Assembly: GCA_048270225.1 (NCBI GenBank)
Contig: JBLWTG010000005.1
Coordinates: 124,001-188,000 of the forward strand
Direction: 5' to 3'
DNA length: 64,000 nucleotides
Origin: Allopusillimonas sp048270225
Lineage (GTDB): Bacteria; Pseudomonadota; Gammaproteobacteria; Burkholderiales; Burkholderiaceae_B
The notes beneath the pieces are model-generated. The model was given only the letters and a program-made list of their open reading frames with translations, had not been told where the DNA came from and did no database searches. This document shows, in pieces, positions 24,354 through 33,170 of this stretch; positions within the stretch are counted from its first letter, which is position 1, and each line of letters opens with the position of its first letter. The position numbers and the translations under genes were made by a program.

Positions 24354-25640
24354 ATGAGTGCAATCGTAGATATCATTGGACGCGAAATTCTTGATTCCCG
24401 TGGCAATCCCACGGTTGAGTGCGACGTTCTGCTCGAGTCAGGAGCCATGGGCCGCGCGTCGGTTCCGTCGGGCGCGTCCACGGGTTCGCGCGAAGCCATC
24501 GAACTGCGCGACGGCGATGCCTCGCGCTATCTTGGCAAGGGCGTGCTGCGCGCCGTCGAAAATCTGAACACCGAAATCTCCGAAGCCCTGATGGGCCTGG
24601 ATGCCCAGGAGCAGACTTTCGTGGACCGCACGCTGATCGATCTCGACGGCACCGAGTCCAAGAGCCGCCTGGGCGCGAACGCCATGCTGGCCGCCAGCAT
24701 GGCTGTCGCCCGCGCTGCCGCCGACGATTCCGGCCTGTCGCTTTACCGCTATTTCGGGGGCAGCGGTCCACTGCAAATGCCCGTGCCCATGATGAATGTC
24801 ATCAATGGCGGCGCGCACGCCAACAACTCGCTGGATCTGCAGGAATTCATGATTCTGCCGGTCGGCGCCAGCAGCTTTCGCGAAGCGCTGCGTATGGGCG
24901 CCGAGGTTTTCCACGCTCTCAAGAAAATCATCAACGGCCTGGGGATGTCCACCGCCGTGGGCGACGAGGGTGGCTTTGCGCCCAATGTCGCCAACCACGA
25001 AGCCGCCATTCAGCTCATTCTGCAGGCAATCACCGAAGCCGGCTACGAAGCCGGCTCGCAGATCGCCCTGGGCCTGGACTGCGCCAGCTCCGAGTTCTAC
25101 CGCGACGGCCAGTACCATCTGGCGGGCGAAGGCAATCTGTCCCTGTCGTCCCAGGATTTTGCCAATTTGCTGGCAAGCTGGTGCGATAAGTACCCCATCA
25201 TTTCCATCGAGGACGGCATGGCCGAAGACGACTGGGATGGCTGGAAACTGCTGACCGACCTGCTGGGCAACAAGGTGCAGCTGGTCGGCGACGATCTGTT
25301 CGTCACCAACACGGCCATCCTGCGCAAGGGGATAGACGAGGGCGTTGCCAACTCCATCCTGATCAAGATCAACCAGATCGGCACGCTTACCGAAACCTTT
25401 GCCGCCATCGAAATGGCCAAGCGCGCCGGCTACACGGCAGTGATTTCGCACCGTTCCGGCGAAACCGAAGACTCCACCATTGCGGATATTGCCGTGGCGA
25501 CCAATGCCATGCAGATCAAGACGGGGTCGCTGTCACGCTCTGACCGCATGGCCAAGTACAATCAGTTGCTGCGCATCGAAGAAGAGCTGGCCGAAGTGGC
25601 AAGCTACCCCGGCCGCGACGCCTTCTATAACCTGCGTTAA
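24354..25640 (+). CDS. eno: Enolase
   Basis: 428 residues, full length. It interconverts 2-phosphoglycerate and phosphoenolpyruvate and can join the RNA degradosome. Conserved parts include the start IVDIIGREILDSRGNPTVEC, the loop VPSGASTGSREA and the metal ligands in ALGLDCASSEFY, SIEDGMAEDDW and LVGDDLFVTN. The catalytic signature AVISHRSGETEDSTIADIAV is also present. A 152 bp gap separates it from the MarR gene; TACAAT at 24252-24257 is a weak -10 candidate. It is followed by a terminator and ftsB. Confidence 0.98.
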   Translation: MSAIVDIIGREILDSRGNPTVECDVLLESGAMGRASVPSGASTGSREAIELRDGDASRYLGKGVLRAVENLNTEISEALMGLDAQEQTFVDRTLIDLDGTESKSRLGANAMLAASMAVARAAADDSGLSLYRYFGGSGPLQMPVPMMNVINGGAHANNSLDLQEFMILPVGASSFREALRMGAEVFHALKKIINGLGMSTAVGDEGGFAPNVANHEAAIQLILQAITEAGYEAGSQIALGLDCASSEFYRDGQYHLAGEGNLSLSSQDFANLLASWCDKYPIISIEDGMAEDDWDGWKLLTDLLGNKVQLVGDDLFVTNTAILRKGIDEGVANSILIKINQIGTLTETFAAIEMAKRAGYTAVISHRSGETEDSTIADIAVATNAMQIKTGSLSRSDRMAKYNQLLRIEEELAEVASYPGRDAFYNLR

Positions 25641-25645
25641 TGCGC

Positions 25646-25674
25646 CAGCCCGGCTGTAGCCGGGCTGTTTGTTT
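25646..25674 (+). terminator. Intrinsic terminator between eno and ftsB
   Basis: A 9 bp GC stem, CAGCCCGGC (25646-25654) with GCCGGGCTG (25659-25667), and a TGTA loop are followed by TTTGTTT. It probably attenuates read-through into ftsB, which starts only 8 bp later. Confidence 0.75.
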
Positions 25675-25681
25675 CTGAACT

Positions 25682-26008
25682 ATGCGATTGCTATTCATAG
25701 TCCTGGCCTTGCTGACTGCCATCATCCAGTACCCGCTGTGGCTGGGCAAGGGCGGCTGGCTGCGCGTTCAGGAACTGCAGCGCAAGGTGACGTCGCAGCA
25801 GGAAACCAACGAAGCGCTGCTGGCGCGCAACAACGCCCTGCAGGCTGAGGTTCAGGATCTGAAGACAGGCACCGCCGCTGTCGAAGAGCGCGCGCGCGGC
25901 GAGCTGGGCATGGTCAAGGAGGGCGAGATCTATGTCCAGATCCTCAAGCCCAACGAAACCGAGCCACACCTGAAAACGCCAAAGATACCTGATCGGGTCG
26001 GTAATTAG
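25682..26008 (+). CDS. ftsB: Cell division protein FtsB
   Basis: 108 residues. A single N-terminal membrane segment (MRLLFIVLALLTAIIQYPLW) is followed by the conserved GKGGWLRVQEL and a heptad coiled coil (LQRKVTSQQETNEALLARNN). The ARGELGMVKEGEIYVQIL motif follows that. FtsB joins FtsL and FtsQ in the divisome and relays activation to FtsWI. The eno-ftsB order is conserved in betaproteobacteria. No obvious ribosome binding site precedes the ATG. Confidence 0.93.
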   Translation: MRLLFIVLALLTAIIQYPLWLGKGGWLRVQELQRKVTSQQETNEALLARNNALQAEVQDLKTGTAAVEERARGELGMVKEGEIYVQILKPNETEPHLKTPKIPDRVGN

Positions 26009-26044
26009 GCTGCAGGGTTGTTCAGCAGAATGACGCTATCAAAA

Positions 26045-26053
26045 TGCTACAAT
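26045..26053 (+). promoter_or_regulatory. Candidate extended -10 promoter of the nuo operon
   Basis: TGCTACAAT is an extended -10 element (TGn plus TACAAT) 35 bp before nuoA in the short gap after ftsB. No strong -35 is seen, as is common with extended -10 promoters. Confidence 0.4.
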
Positions 26054-26087
26054 CCTAGGGTTTACTCATTGTGATTGGATGCTTTGC

Positions 26088-26447
26088 ATGAACCTGCAAC
26101 AGTACTTTCCCGTTCTGCTCTTTATCATTGTGGCCACGGTCATCGGTTTGGCCTTGCTGGGTGCGGGACGTCTGCTCGGTCCGCACCGGCCATACGAGGA
26201 AAAACTGTCTCAGTACGAGTGCGGTTTTGATGCATTTAGCGATTCGCGCATGAAATTCGACGTGCGCTATTACCTCGTGGCAATCCTGTTCATTATGTTC
26301 GATCTGGAAATCGCCTTCCTGTTTCCGTGGGCCATCGCCAACGGCACGATAGGGCTGGTGGGTTTCTGGACGGTTCTTGTATTTCTCGCCATTCTGACCG
26401 TGGGCTTTGTCTACGAATGGAAGAAGGGCGCGCTGGATTGGGAATAA
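26088..26447 (+). CDS. nuoA: NADH-quinone oxidoreductase subunit A
   Basis: 119 residues from the ATG at 26088 (MNLQQYFPVLLFIIVATVIG), the form usual in this group; an ATG three codons earlier is possible. Three membrane segments and the conserved loop YECGFDAFSDSRMKFDVRYY are present, the latter with the Cys near the quinone cavity. LFDLEIAFLFPWA-type sequence (MFDLEIAFLFPWA) follows. It is the first gene of the 14-gene complex I operon. Confidence 0.96.
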   Translation: MNLQQYFPVLLFIIVATVIGLALLGAGRLLGPHRPYEEKLSQYECGFDAFSDSRMKFDVRYYLVAILFIMFDLEIAFLFPWAIANGTIGLVGFWTVLVFLAILTVGFVYEWKKGALDWE

Positions 26448-26451
26448 TCCT

Positions 26452-26525
26452 GAAGGCGGCTTTGCCGCCTTCGTTTCGATGACCCCATCCGGCAACCAGG
26501 CAGCGTGGCAGTAGCCACGCCTGGT
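26452..26525 (+). promoter_or_regulatory. Two tandem stem-loops between nuoA and nuoB
   Basis: The 102 bp gap holds a 9 bp stem GAAGGCGGC/GCCGCCTTC (26452-26472, TTT loop). A second hairpin follows, with CGTGGC/GCCACG inside ACCAGG/CCTGGT (26495-26525, three-base bulge). Neither has a full T-run (only GTTTC after the first). They may modulate read-through or mark an mRNA processing site after nuoA. Confidence 0.5.
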
Positions 26526-26549
26526 ACTGTGGCTTAAACAGGCAAAATT

Positions 26550-27026
26550 ATGGCTATCGACGGCATTTTGAAAGAAGGTTTCGTAACCACCAGCGCGGAC
26601 AAGTTCCTGAACTGGGCCAAGACAGGTTCGTTGTGGCCCATGACATTCGGTCTGGCGTGCTGTGCGGTCGAAATGATGCATGCGGGCGCGGCCCGCTACG
26701 ACCTGGATCAGTTCGGTATTATTTTCCGTCCCAGTCCCCGTCAGTCCGACCTCATGATTGTCGCAGGCACGCTGTGCAACAAGATGGCGCCCGCGCTGCG
26801 CAAGGTCTACGACCAGATGGCCGAGCCGCGTTGGGTCGTTTCCATGGGTTCCTGTGCGAATGGCGGTGGTTATTACCATTACTCCTATTCGGTGGTGCGC
26901 GGCTGCGATCGCATCGTGCCAGTGGATGTCTACGTGCCGGGCTGCCCGCCCACCGCGGAAGCCCTGGTCTATGGCCTGCTGCAAATGCAGAGCAAGATCC
27001 GCCTGACCAACACCATTGCGCGCTAG
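26550..27026 (+). CDS. nuoB: NADH-quinone oxidoreductase subunit B
   Basis: 158 residues. It carries iron-sulfur cluster N2, the last electron donor to quinone. Its ligands are visible in GLACCAVEMMHAG (adjacent cysteines), SMGSCANGGGYYHYSYSVV and VYVPGCPPTAEAL. It sits at the junction of the peripheral and membrane arms. Full length. Confidence 0.98.
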   Translation: MAIDGILKEGFVTTSADKFLNWAKTGSLWPMTFGLACCAVEMMHAGAARYDLDQFGIIFRPSPRQSDLMIVAGTLCNKMAPALRKVYDQMAEPRWVVSMGSCANGGGYYHYSYSVVRGCDRIVPVDVYVPGCPPTAEALVYGLLQMQSKIRLTNTIAR

Positions 27027-27063
27027 GCCTTTCGGTGTCCTCATTATTCAGCCTGAACACACT

Positions 27064-27675
27064 ATGACCCGCCTCGAAACGCTACATCACAATCTGCTGG
27101 CGACCTTCGGCGAAACGGCTTCGCTCAAGCTCGCTCTTGACGAGCTCACGCTCGAGGTCTCCGCCAAGAACTGGATCGATGCCTGTACTGTCCTGCGCGA
27201 CAACAAAACACTGGGTTTTGATACATGCATCGATCTTTGCGGCATCGACTATTCCGGCTGGGGGGCGCCCACCCTGGCGTTCGACCCCAGCCTGCACCCG
27301 CAGCGGTTCGCCGTCGTGCTGCATCTGCTGTCGGTTCAGCACAACTGGCGCCTGCGCGTGCGCGTATATGTGCCGAACGACGAATTCCCCATCATTCCCT
27401 CGCTGGTCGACGTCTGGCCAGCGGTCAACTGGTACGAGCGCGAAGCGTTCGACCTCTTCGGCATTGTGTTCGAAGGCCACCCCGATCTGCGCCGTATTCT
27501 GACCGACTACGGCTTCATCGGCCATCCCTTCCGCAAGGACTTCCCGCTCAGCGGCAATGTCGAAATGCGTTACGACACCGAGCAGCAGCGGGTGGTGTAC
27601 CAGCCCGTCACCATCGAGCCGCGTGTCATTACTCCTCGCATAGTGCGCGAGGACGGTTACGGAGCAGGGCGCTAG
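27064..27675 (+). CDS. nuoC: NADH-quinone oxidoreductase subunit C
   Basis: 203 residues from the ATG at 27064 (MTRLETLHHNLLATFGETAS). The 30-kDa subunit signature is present: WYEREAFDLFGIVFEGHPDLR, with the pattern E-R-E-x-[FW]-D-[ML]-[FY]-G, followed by RRILTDYGFIGHPFRKDFPL. It is a peripheral-arm scaffold subunit, here separate from NuoD and not fused as in E. coli. Confidence 0.97.
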   Translation: MTRLETLHHNLLATFGETASLKLALDELTLEVSAKNWIDACTVLRDNKTLGFDTCIDLCGIDYSGWGAPTLAFDPSLHPQRFAVVLHLLSVQHNWRLRVRVYVPNDEFPIIPSLVDVWPAVNWYEREAFDLFGIVFEGHPDLRRILTDYGFIGHPFRKDFPLSGNVEMRYDTEQQRVVYQPVTIEPRVITPRIVREDGYGAGR

Positions 27676-27678
27676 AAC

Positions 27679-28935
27679 ATGGCTGAAATCAAGAACTACA
27701 CACTGAACTTCGGGCCCCAGCATCCGGCCGCGCACGGCGTGCTGCGTCTGGTGCTCGAACTGGACGGCGAGGTCATCCAGCGGGCCGATCCCCATATCGG
27801 ACTGCTGCACCGGGCCACCGAAAAGCTGGCCGAACACAAGACCTATCTGCAGGCCTTGCCGTACATGGATCGTCTCGACTATGTGTCGATGATGTGCAAC
27901 GAACACGCCTATGTCATGGCCGCCGAAAAGCTGCTGGGCATCCAGGTGCCGCTGCGCGCGCAATACATTCGCGTCATGTTCGACGAAATCACCCGCCTGC
28001 TCAACCACCTGATGTCGCTCGGCTCGCACGCGCTGGATGTCGGTGCGATGGCGGTCTTCCTGTATGCGTTCCGCGAGCGCGAAGACCTCATGGACTGCTA
28101 CGAAGCGGTGTCGGGCGCGCGCATGCACGCTGCCTATTACCGTCCGGGCGGCGTCTATCGTGATCTGCCCGATCGCATGCCGCAGTATGGCCAGTCCAGC
28201 AAGTATCGTGGCGAAAAAGAGCTCAAGGCCATGAACGACGCGCGTTCCGGATCCTTGCTTGATTTCATCGAAGATTTCACCGAGCGTTTCCCCACTTGCG
28301 TGGACGAATACGAAACCCTGCTCACCGACAACCGCATCTGGAAGCAACGCCTGGTGGGTATCGGTGTGGTCGGTCCGGAGCGCGCCAAGGCGCTGGGTTT
28401 TACCGGCCCCATGCTGCGCGGTTCTGGCGTCGAGTGGGATCTGCGCCGTATGCAGCCCTACGAGGTCTACGACCGGCTGGATTTTGATATTCCTGTAGGC
28501 GTGAACGGCGATTGCTACGACCGCTATCTGGTGCGTATCGCAGAAATGCGCGAAAGCAACCGCATCATCCGTCAGTGCGTGGAGTGGCTGCGCAACAACC
28601 CCGGTCCGGTTATCGTTGACAACCACAAGGTGGCGCCGCCGCATCGCGAGAACATGAAGACCGGCATGGAAGACCTCATCCACCATTTCAAGCTCTTCAC
28701 CGAGGGCATGCATGTGCCGGCGGGCGAAGCCTATGCCGGTGTCGAGCACCCCAAGGGGGAGTTCGGCATCTATATGGTGTCCGACGGCGCCAACAAACCC
28801 TACCGCCTCAAGATACGGGCGCCGGGTTTCGCCCATCTCCAGGCCATGGATGAAATGTCTCGCGGCCACATGATTGCCGATGCGGTCACCATCATCGGCA
28901 CGCAAGATATTGTGTTTGGCGAAATAGACCGTTAA
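27679..28935 (+). CDS. nuoD: NADH-quinone oxidoreductase subunit D
   Basis: 418 residues, full length, three bases after nuoC. The 49-kDa subunit forms part of the quinone pocket with NuoB. Conserved blocks are NFGPQHPAAHGVLRLVLELD (quinone-site His), HIGLLHRATEKLAEHKTY, and the C-terminal ARIRAPGFAHLQ-type KIRAPGFAHLQAMDEMSRGH and ADAVTIIGTQDIVFGEIDR. It is derived from the [NiFe]-hydrogenase large subunit but lacks the nickel cysteines, as expected. Confidence 0.98.
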   Translation: MAEIKNYTLNFGPQHPAAHGVLRLVLELDGEVIQRADPHIGLLHRATEKLAEHKTYLQALPYMDRLDYVSMMCNEHAYVMAAEKLLGIQVPLRAQYIRVMFDEITRLLNHLMSLGSHALDVGAMAVFLYAFREREDLMDCYEAVSGARMHAAYYRPGGVYRDLPDRMPQYGQSSKYRGEKELKAMNDARSGSLLDFIEDFTERFPTCVDEYETLLTDNRIWKQRLVGIGVVGPERAKALGFTGPMLRGSGVEWDLRRMQPYEVYDRLDFDIPVGVNGDCYDRYLVRIAEMRESNRIIRQCVEWLRNNPGPVIVDNHKVAPPHRENMKTGMEDLIHHFKLFTEGMHVPAGEAYAGVEHPKGEFGIYMVSDGANKPYRLKIRAPGFAHLQAMDEMSRGHMIADAVTIIGTQDIVFGEIDR

Positions 28936-28968
28936 CGGTCCCGCCAAGGTAAATACCGGATTCAAATT

Positions 28969-29463
28969 ATGCTGCTTTCCGAACAAGCCTATCAACGAAT
29001 CGACCGGGAGCTTGCCAAGTTCCCCGATGACCAGCAAAGATCCGCCATCATGGCGGCGCTCGCTATCGCCCAGGACGAAAAGGGGTGGGTTTCGACCGAC
29101 GTCATCAATGATGTCGCCGCCTATCTGGGCGTTCAACCCATCGCGGTGCAGGAAGTCGCCACGTTCTACAACATGTTCGATACGCATCCTGTGGGGCGCT
29201 TCAAGCTCACAGTGTGTACCAATCTGCCCTGTGCGCTGCGTGACGGCGTCAAGGCGGCGGATTACCTCAAGGAAAAGCTGGGCATCGATTTCCATGAAAC
29301 CACGCCTGACGGCATGTTTACGCTGATGGAAGGCGAGTGCATGGGCGCCTGCGGCGATGCGCCAGTGATGCTCATGAACAACAAGCATATGTGTGTGCGG
29401 ATGTCATCGGAAAAGATCGACGCAATGATCCAGGAACTCAAACAGCATGGGGAGTCGGCATGA
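28969..29463 (+). CDS. nuoE: NADH-quinone oxidoreductase subunit E
   Basis: 164 residues. The thioredoxin-like 24-kDa subunit binds the [2Fe-2S] cluster N1a through CTNLPC and CMGAC, both present. It is in the NADH dehydrogenase module with NuoF. Its stop overlaps the nuoF start (ATGA). Confidence 0.97.
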   Translation: MLLSEQAYQRIDRELAKFPDDQQRSAIMAALAIAQDEKGWVSTDVINDVAAYLGVQPIAVQEVATFYNMFDTHPVGRFKLTVCTNLPCALRDGVKAADYLKEKLGIDFHETTPDGMFTLMEGECMGACGDAPVMLMNNKHMCVRMSSEKIDAMIQELKQHGESA

Positions 29464-30827
29464 GCGCGGCAGGCCTGTTGCAGCAGTTTTCGGAAGGGCT
29501 GCAGCCCAACCCCACCGCTGAATTATCGACCAGCATGATTTTCCACGACAGGCATATCTCGCCGCAGATCGTGGCAGGGCTGGATGGCGCCAACTGGCGC
29601 CTGGAAGACTACGTCAAGCGCGGCGGCTACGAGGCGCTGCGCAAGATACTCACCACGGGCATGACGCCTGACGACGTCATCGCCGAAGTCAAGGCGGCCA
29701 GCCTGCGCGGGCGTGGCGGCGCGGGCTTCCCGACGGGCCTGAAGTGGAGCTTCATGCCGCGTACCCTGCCCGGGCAGAAGTACCTGGTGTGCAACTCGGA
29801 CGAAGGCGAGCCCGGCACATTCAAGGATCGCGATATCCTGCGCTTCAATCCGCACATCGTGATCGAAGGCATGGCCATTGCCGCCTACGCCATGGGCATC
29901 ACCGTGGGCTACAACTATATCCACGGAGAAATCTTCGACATCTACGAGCGTTTTGAAGAGGCGCTCGAAGAAGCCCGCAAGGCCGGCTTTCTGGGCGATG
30001 CCATTCTCGGATCGGAATTCAGTTTTCAGCTGCATGCGTTTCACGGCTACGGCGCGTATATCTGCGGCGAAGAAACCGCGCTGCTTGAGTCGCTTGAAGG
30101 CAAGAAGGGCCAGCCTCGTTTCAAGCCGCCGTTTCCCGCGAGCTTCGGCCTGTATGGCAAGCCGACCACGATCAACAACACCGAGACGTTTGCGGCAGTG
30201 CCATGGATATTCCGCCATAGCGCCCAGGAGTATCTGGAGCTTGGCGTGCCCAATGCGGGCGGCACCAAGCTGTTCTCCATCTCTGGAGACGTCGAACTGC
30301 CGGGCAATTACGAGATTCCTCTGGGCACGCCTTTCAGCAAGCTGCTCGAACTGGCCGGCGGTATGCGCGGCGGGCGCAAGCTCAAGGCGGTGATCCCGGG
30401 CGGGTCCAGTGCGCCGGTGTTGCCCGCAGACATCATGATGCAGACCAATATGGACTACGATTCGATCGCCAAGGCGGGCTCCATGCTGGGGTCGGGCGCG
30501 GTCATCGTCATGGATGAGACACGCTGCATGGTCAAGTCGCTGATGCGGCTGTCGTATTTTTATTTCGAGGAAAGCTGCGGACAATGCACGCCTTGCCGGG
30601 AAGGCACGGGTTGGCTTTACCGCATGATTCACCGTATCGAAAACGGAGAGGGACGTCCCGAGGATCTGGACGTGCTCGATTCGGTAGCGCAAAACATCAT
30701 GGGACGCACGATTTGCGCCCTGGGCGATGCGGCCGCCATGCCGGTACGCAGTTTCATCAAGCATTTCCGCGACGAGTTCGCGCATCACATCGAGCATAAA
30801 AGCTGTGTGGTGCCCAAATATTTGTAG
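29460..30827 (+). CDS. nuoF: NADH-quinone oxidoreductase subunit F
   Basis: 455 residues from the ATG at 29460, which overlaps the nuoE stop; a longer frame upstream lies inside nuoE. It holds the NADH and FMN sites: LRGRGGAGFPTGLKWSFMP, CNSDEGEPGTFKDRD and GAYICGEETALLESLEG. It also holds the N3 [4Fe-4S] cluster motif ESCGQCTPCREGTGW. The N-terminus has about 30 extra residues (MSAAGLLQQFSEGLQPNPTA) relative to the E. coli type, before IFHDRHISPQIVAGL. Confidence 0.98.
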   Translation: MSAAGLLQQFSEGLQPNPTAELSTSMIFHDRHISPQIVAGLDGANWRLEDYVKRGGYEALRKILTTGMTPDDVIAEVKAASLRGRGGAGFPTGLKWSFMPRTLPGQKYLVCNSDEGEPGTFKDRDILRFNPHIVIEGMAIAAYAMGITVGYNYIHGEIFDIYERFEEALEEARKAGFLGDAILGSEFSFQLHAFHGYGAYICGEETALLESLEGKKGQPRFKPPFPASFGLYGKPTTINNTETFAAVPWIFRHSAQEYLELGVPNAGGTKLFSISGDVELPGNYEIPLGTPFSKLLELAGGMRGGRKLKAVIPGGSSAPVLPADIMMQTNMDYDSIAKAGSMLGSGAVIVMDETRCMVKSLMRLSYFYFEESCGQCTPCREGTGWLYRMIHRIENGEGRPEDLDVLDSVAQNIMGRTICALGDAAAMPVRSFIKHFRDEFAHHIEHKSCVVPKYL

Positions 30828-30842
30828 GGTCAGGATATTCCA

Positions 30843-33170
30843 ATGGTCGAAATCACCATCGACGGCATCAAAACTGAAGCCCCGGAAGGCAGCATGGTCA
30901 TACAGGCCGCCCACAAGCTGGGCGTCTATGTGCCGCATTTCTGCTATCACAAGAAACTGTCCGTGGCCGCCAACTGCCGCATGTGCCTGGTCGACGTCGA
31001 GAAGGCGCCCAAGGCGCTGCCGGCCTGTGCCACGCCCGTGACCAACGGCATGGTCGTGCGTACGCGCTCGGACAGGGCGGTTGCCGCCCAGAAAAGCGTG
31101 ATGGAGTTTCTGCTGATCAATCACCCGCTCGACTGCCCGGTCTGCGATCAGGGCGGCGAGTGCCAGCTGCAGGATCTGGCGGTGGGCTACGGTGGTTCAG
31201 CGTCCCGCTATCACGAAGCCAAGCGCGTGGTCGTGTCCAAGGAAATGGGCCCGCTGATCTCGACCGAAGGCATGCAGCGCTGCATACACTGCACGCGCTG
31301 CGTGCGCTTTGGCGAGGAGATCGGCGGCGTTCAGGAAATCGGCATGATCAAGCGTGGCGAGTTTTCCGAGATCACGACGTTTGTGGGCAAGGCCGTAGAG
31401 TCCGAGCTGTCGGGCAATATGATAGACATCTGCCCGGTGGGCGCCTTGCTCTCGCGCCCCTTCAAGTTCAATGCCCGTACCTGGGAAATGTCCCGCCGCT
31501 TCTCGGTCAGCCCGCACGACAGTCTGGGCGCCAATCTGGTGGTGCAGTCCAAGCTGGATCGTGTGCTGCGCGTGGTGCCGTTCGAGAATGAAAGCGTCAA
31601 TGAATGCTGGATCAGCGACCGGGACCGTTTCTCGTACGAGGGCCTGTATGTGCAGGACCGTCTCGCGCACCCCATGGTGCGTGGCGAAGATGGCCAATGG
31701 CGCGAAGCTTCGTGGACCGACGCCTTGCAGGTGGTGGTACACGGCCTGAACTCGGTGCGTGAGCAGTTCGGCGCTGAGCAGATCGGTGCGATCGGCAGCC
31801 CGACCGCGACCACGGAAGAACTCGCGCTGCTGGCCAGGCTGACCCGTGCCCTGGGTTCAGAAAATGTCGACTTCCGTCTGCGCCAGATCGATCCGGCGCT
31901 AGATCAGGCCATACCCGGCACGCCCTGGCTGGGCATGCCGATTACCGACCTGGGCACGCTGGATCGCGTGCTGGTGGTGGGTTCCTTCCTGCGCAAGGAC
32001 CATCCTCTGATGGCCCAGCGCCTGCGCCAGGCCGTGAAATCCGGTGCGCAGATCTCGTTTATCGATTCGGCTGCGGATGACCCGCTGTTCCCGGTCAAGG
32101 GCCGCATGACCGTGGCACCCAGCCTCCTGCCCAACGCCCTGGCTGAAGTGGCGGTGGCGCTGGCCGAGGCCGGCGGCGCGCAGGCTCACGCGGCTTTCGA
32201 TGGCGTGCAGGTGTCGGATGCGGCGCGCGCCATTGCGGCAAGCCTGGCATCGGGCGAACGGGTGGCCGTTCTGATCGGCAATATGGCGATAGCCTCCGAT
32301 CGCGCGTCCCTGATCGCCGCCAATGCGTCGGCCGTGGCCAAGGCTGCTGGCGCGACATTGGGTTTCCTGACGGCAGGCGGCAATACGGTGGGCGGTTACC
32401 TGGCGGGCGCAGTGCCCGGTTCGGGCGGACTGACGGCCGAACAGATGCTGCAGCAATCGCTCAAGGCTTACATCGTGCTGCATACCGAGCCGCTGTTTGA
32501 CAGCGACAATGGCGCCCAGGCGCTGCAGGCGCTCAAGTCCGCAGGGTTTTCGGTTGCCCTGACGTCTTTCCGCTCCGCCGCGCAAGACTGGGCGGATGTG
32601 ATGCTGCCGGTCTCACCGTTCACCGAAACGTCGGGCACGTTCGTCAACGCAGAGGGCAGGGCGCAGAGCTTCAAGGGCGTGGCCGCACCCTATGCGGATA
32701 CGCGTCCGGCCTGGAAGGTGCTGCGGGTGCTGGGCAATCTGTTCGAATTGCAGGGCTTTGACGATGAAACGTCCGAGTCGGTGCGTGACACGGTGCTGGT
32801 GGGCGGCGTCGATGCCCGCCTGTCCAACGAAGTGGCTGCGCAGCCAGGGCTGGCGCCTAAAGCCGGCGGACTGGAACGTGTGACCGATGTGCCGATCTAC
32901 CGCAGTGATGCGTTGGTCAGACGGTCTGCCCCCCTGCAGGAAGCGCCTGCATCGCATGCGCCGCAGGCCCGCATGACGGCCGATACGCTGGCCGCTCTGG
33001 GACTGGGCGAGGGCGAGGCGCTGAGCATCCGTTCGGCGCAGGGCCAGATTACGCTGCCTGTGCAGCTCGATGAAACGGTTGCCCCAGGATGCTTGCGGAT
33101 TGCCGCAGCTTTCGACGCCACGCAGGCGCTGGGTAGCGGCTTTGGCGAACTTACGGTGGAGCGTGCCTGA
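30843..33170 (+). CDS. nuoG: NADH-quinone oxidoreductase subunit G
   Basis: 775 residues. The N-terminal ferredoxin domain binds N1b (CYHKKLSVAANCRMCLVDVE plus ACATPV). HPLDCPVCDQGGECQLQD binds N5, with a His ligand, and CIHCTRCVRFGEE ... DICPVGAL binds N4. The molybdopterin-oxidoreductase-like remainder lacks the extra N7 cysteine motif (C-x2-C-x3-C-x27-C) that E. coli has, as far as I can see. That is usual for betaproteobacteria. The last base of its stop codon is the first base of nuoH. Confidence 0.97.
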   Translation: MVEITIDGIKTEAPEGSMVIQAAHKLGVYVPHFCYHKKLSVAANCRMCLVDVEKAPKALPACATPVTNGMVVRTRSDRAVAAQKSVMEFLLINHPLDCPVCDQGGECQLQDLAVGYGGSASRYHEAKRVVVSKEMGPLISTEGMQRCIHCTRCVRFGEEIGGVQEIGMIKRGEFSEITTFVGKAVESELSGNMIDICPVGALLSRPFKFNARTWEMSRRFSVSPHDSLGANLVVQSKLDRVLRVVPFENESVNECWISDRDRFSYEGLYVQDRLAHPMVRGEDGQWREASWTDALQVVVHGLNSVREQFGAEQIGAIGSPTATTEELALLARLTRALGSENVDFRLRQIDPALDQAIPGTPWLGMPITDLGTLDRVLVVGSFLRKDHPLMAQRLRQAVKSGAQISFIDSAADDPLFPVKGRMTVAPSLLPNALAEVAVALAEAGGAQAHAAFDGVQVSDAARAIAASLASGERVAVLIGNMAIASDRASLIAANASAVAKAAGATLGFLTAGGNTVGGYLAGAVPGSGGLTAEQMLQQSLKAYIVLHTEPLFDSDNGAQALQALKSAGFSVALTSFRSAAQDWADVMLPVSPFTETSGTFVNAEGRAQSFKGVAAPYADTRPAWKVLRVLGNLFELQGFDDETSESVRDTVLVGGVDARLSNEVAAQPGLAPKAGGLERVTDVPIYRSDALVRRSAPLQEAPASHAPQARMTADTLAALGLGEGEALSIRSAQGQITLPVQLDETVAPGCLRIAAAFDATQALGSGFGELTVERA

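Noticed and set aside
27082..29388. A 768-codon minus-strand open frame across nuoC, nuoD and nuoE
   Set aside because: It spans three real genes and their junctions, has no ribosome binding site and reads as His/Asp/Gly-rich antisense composition.
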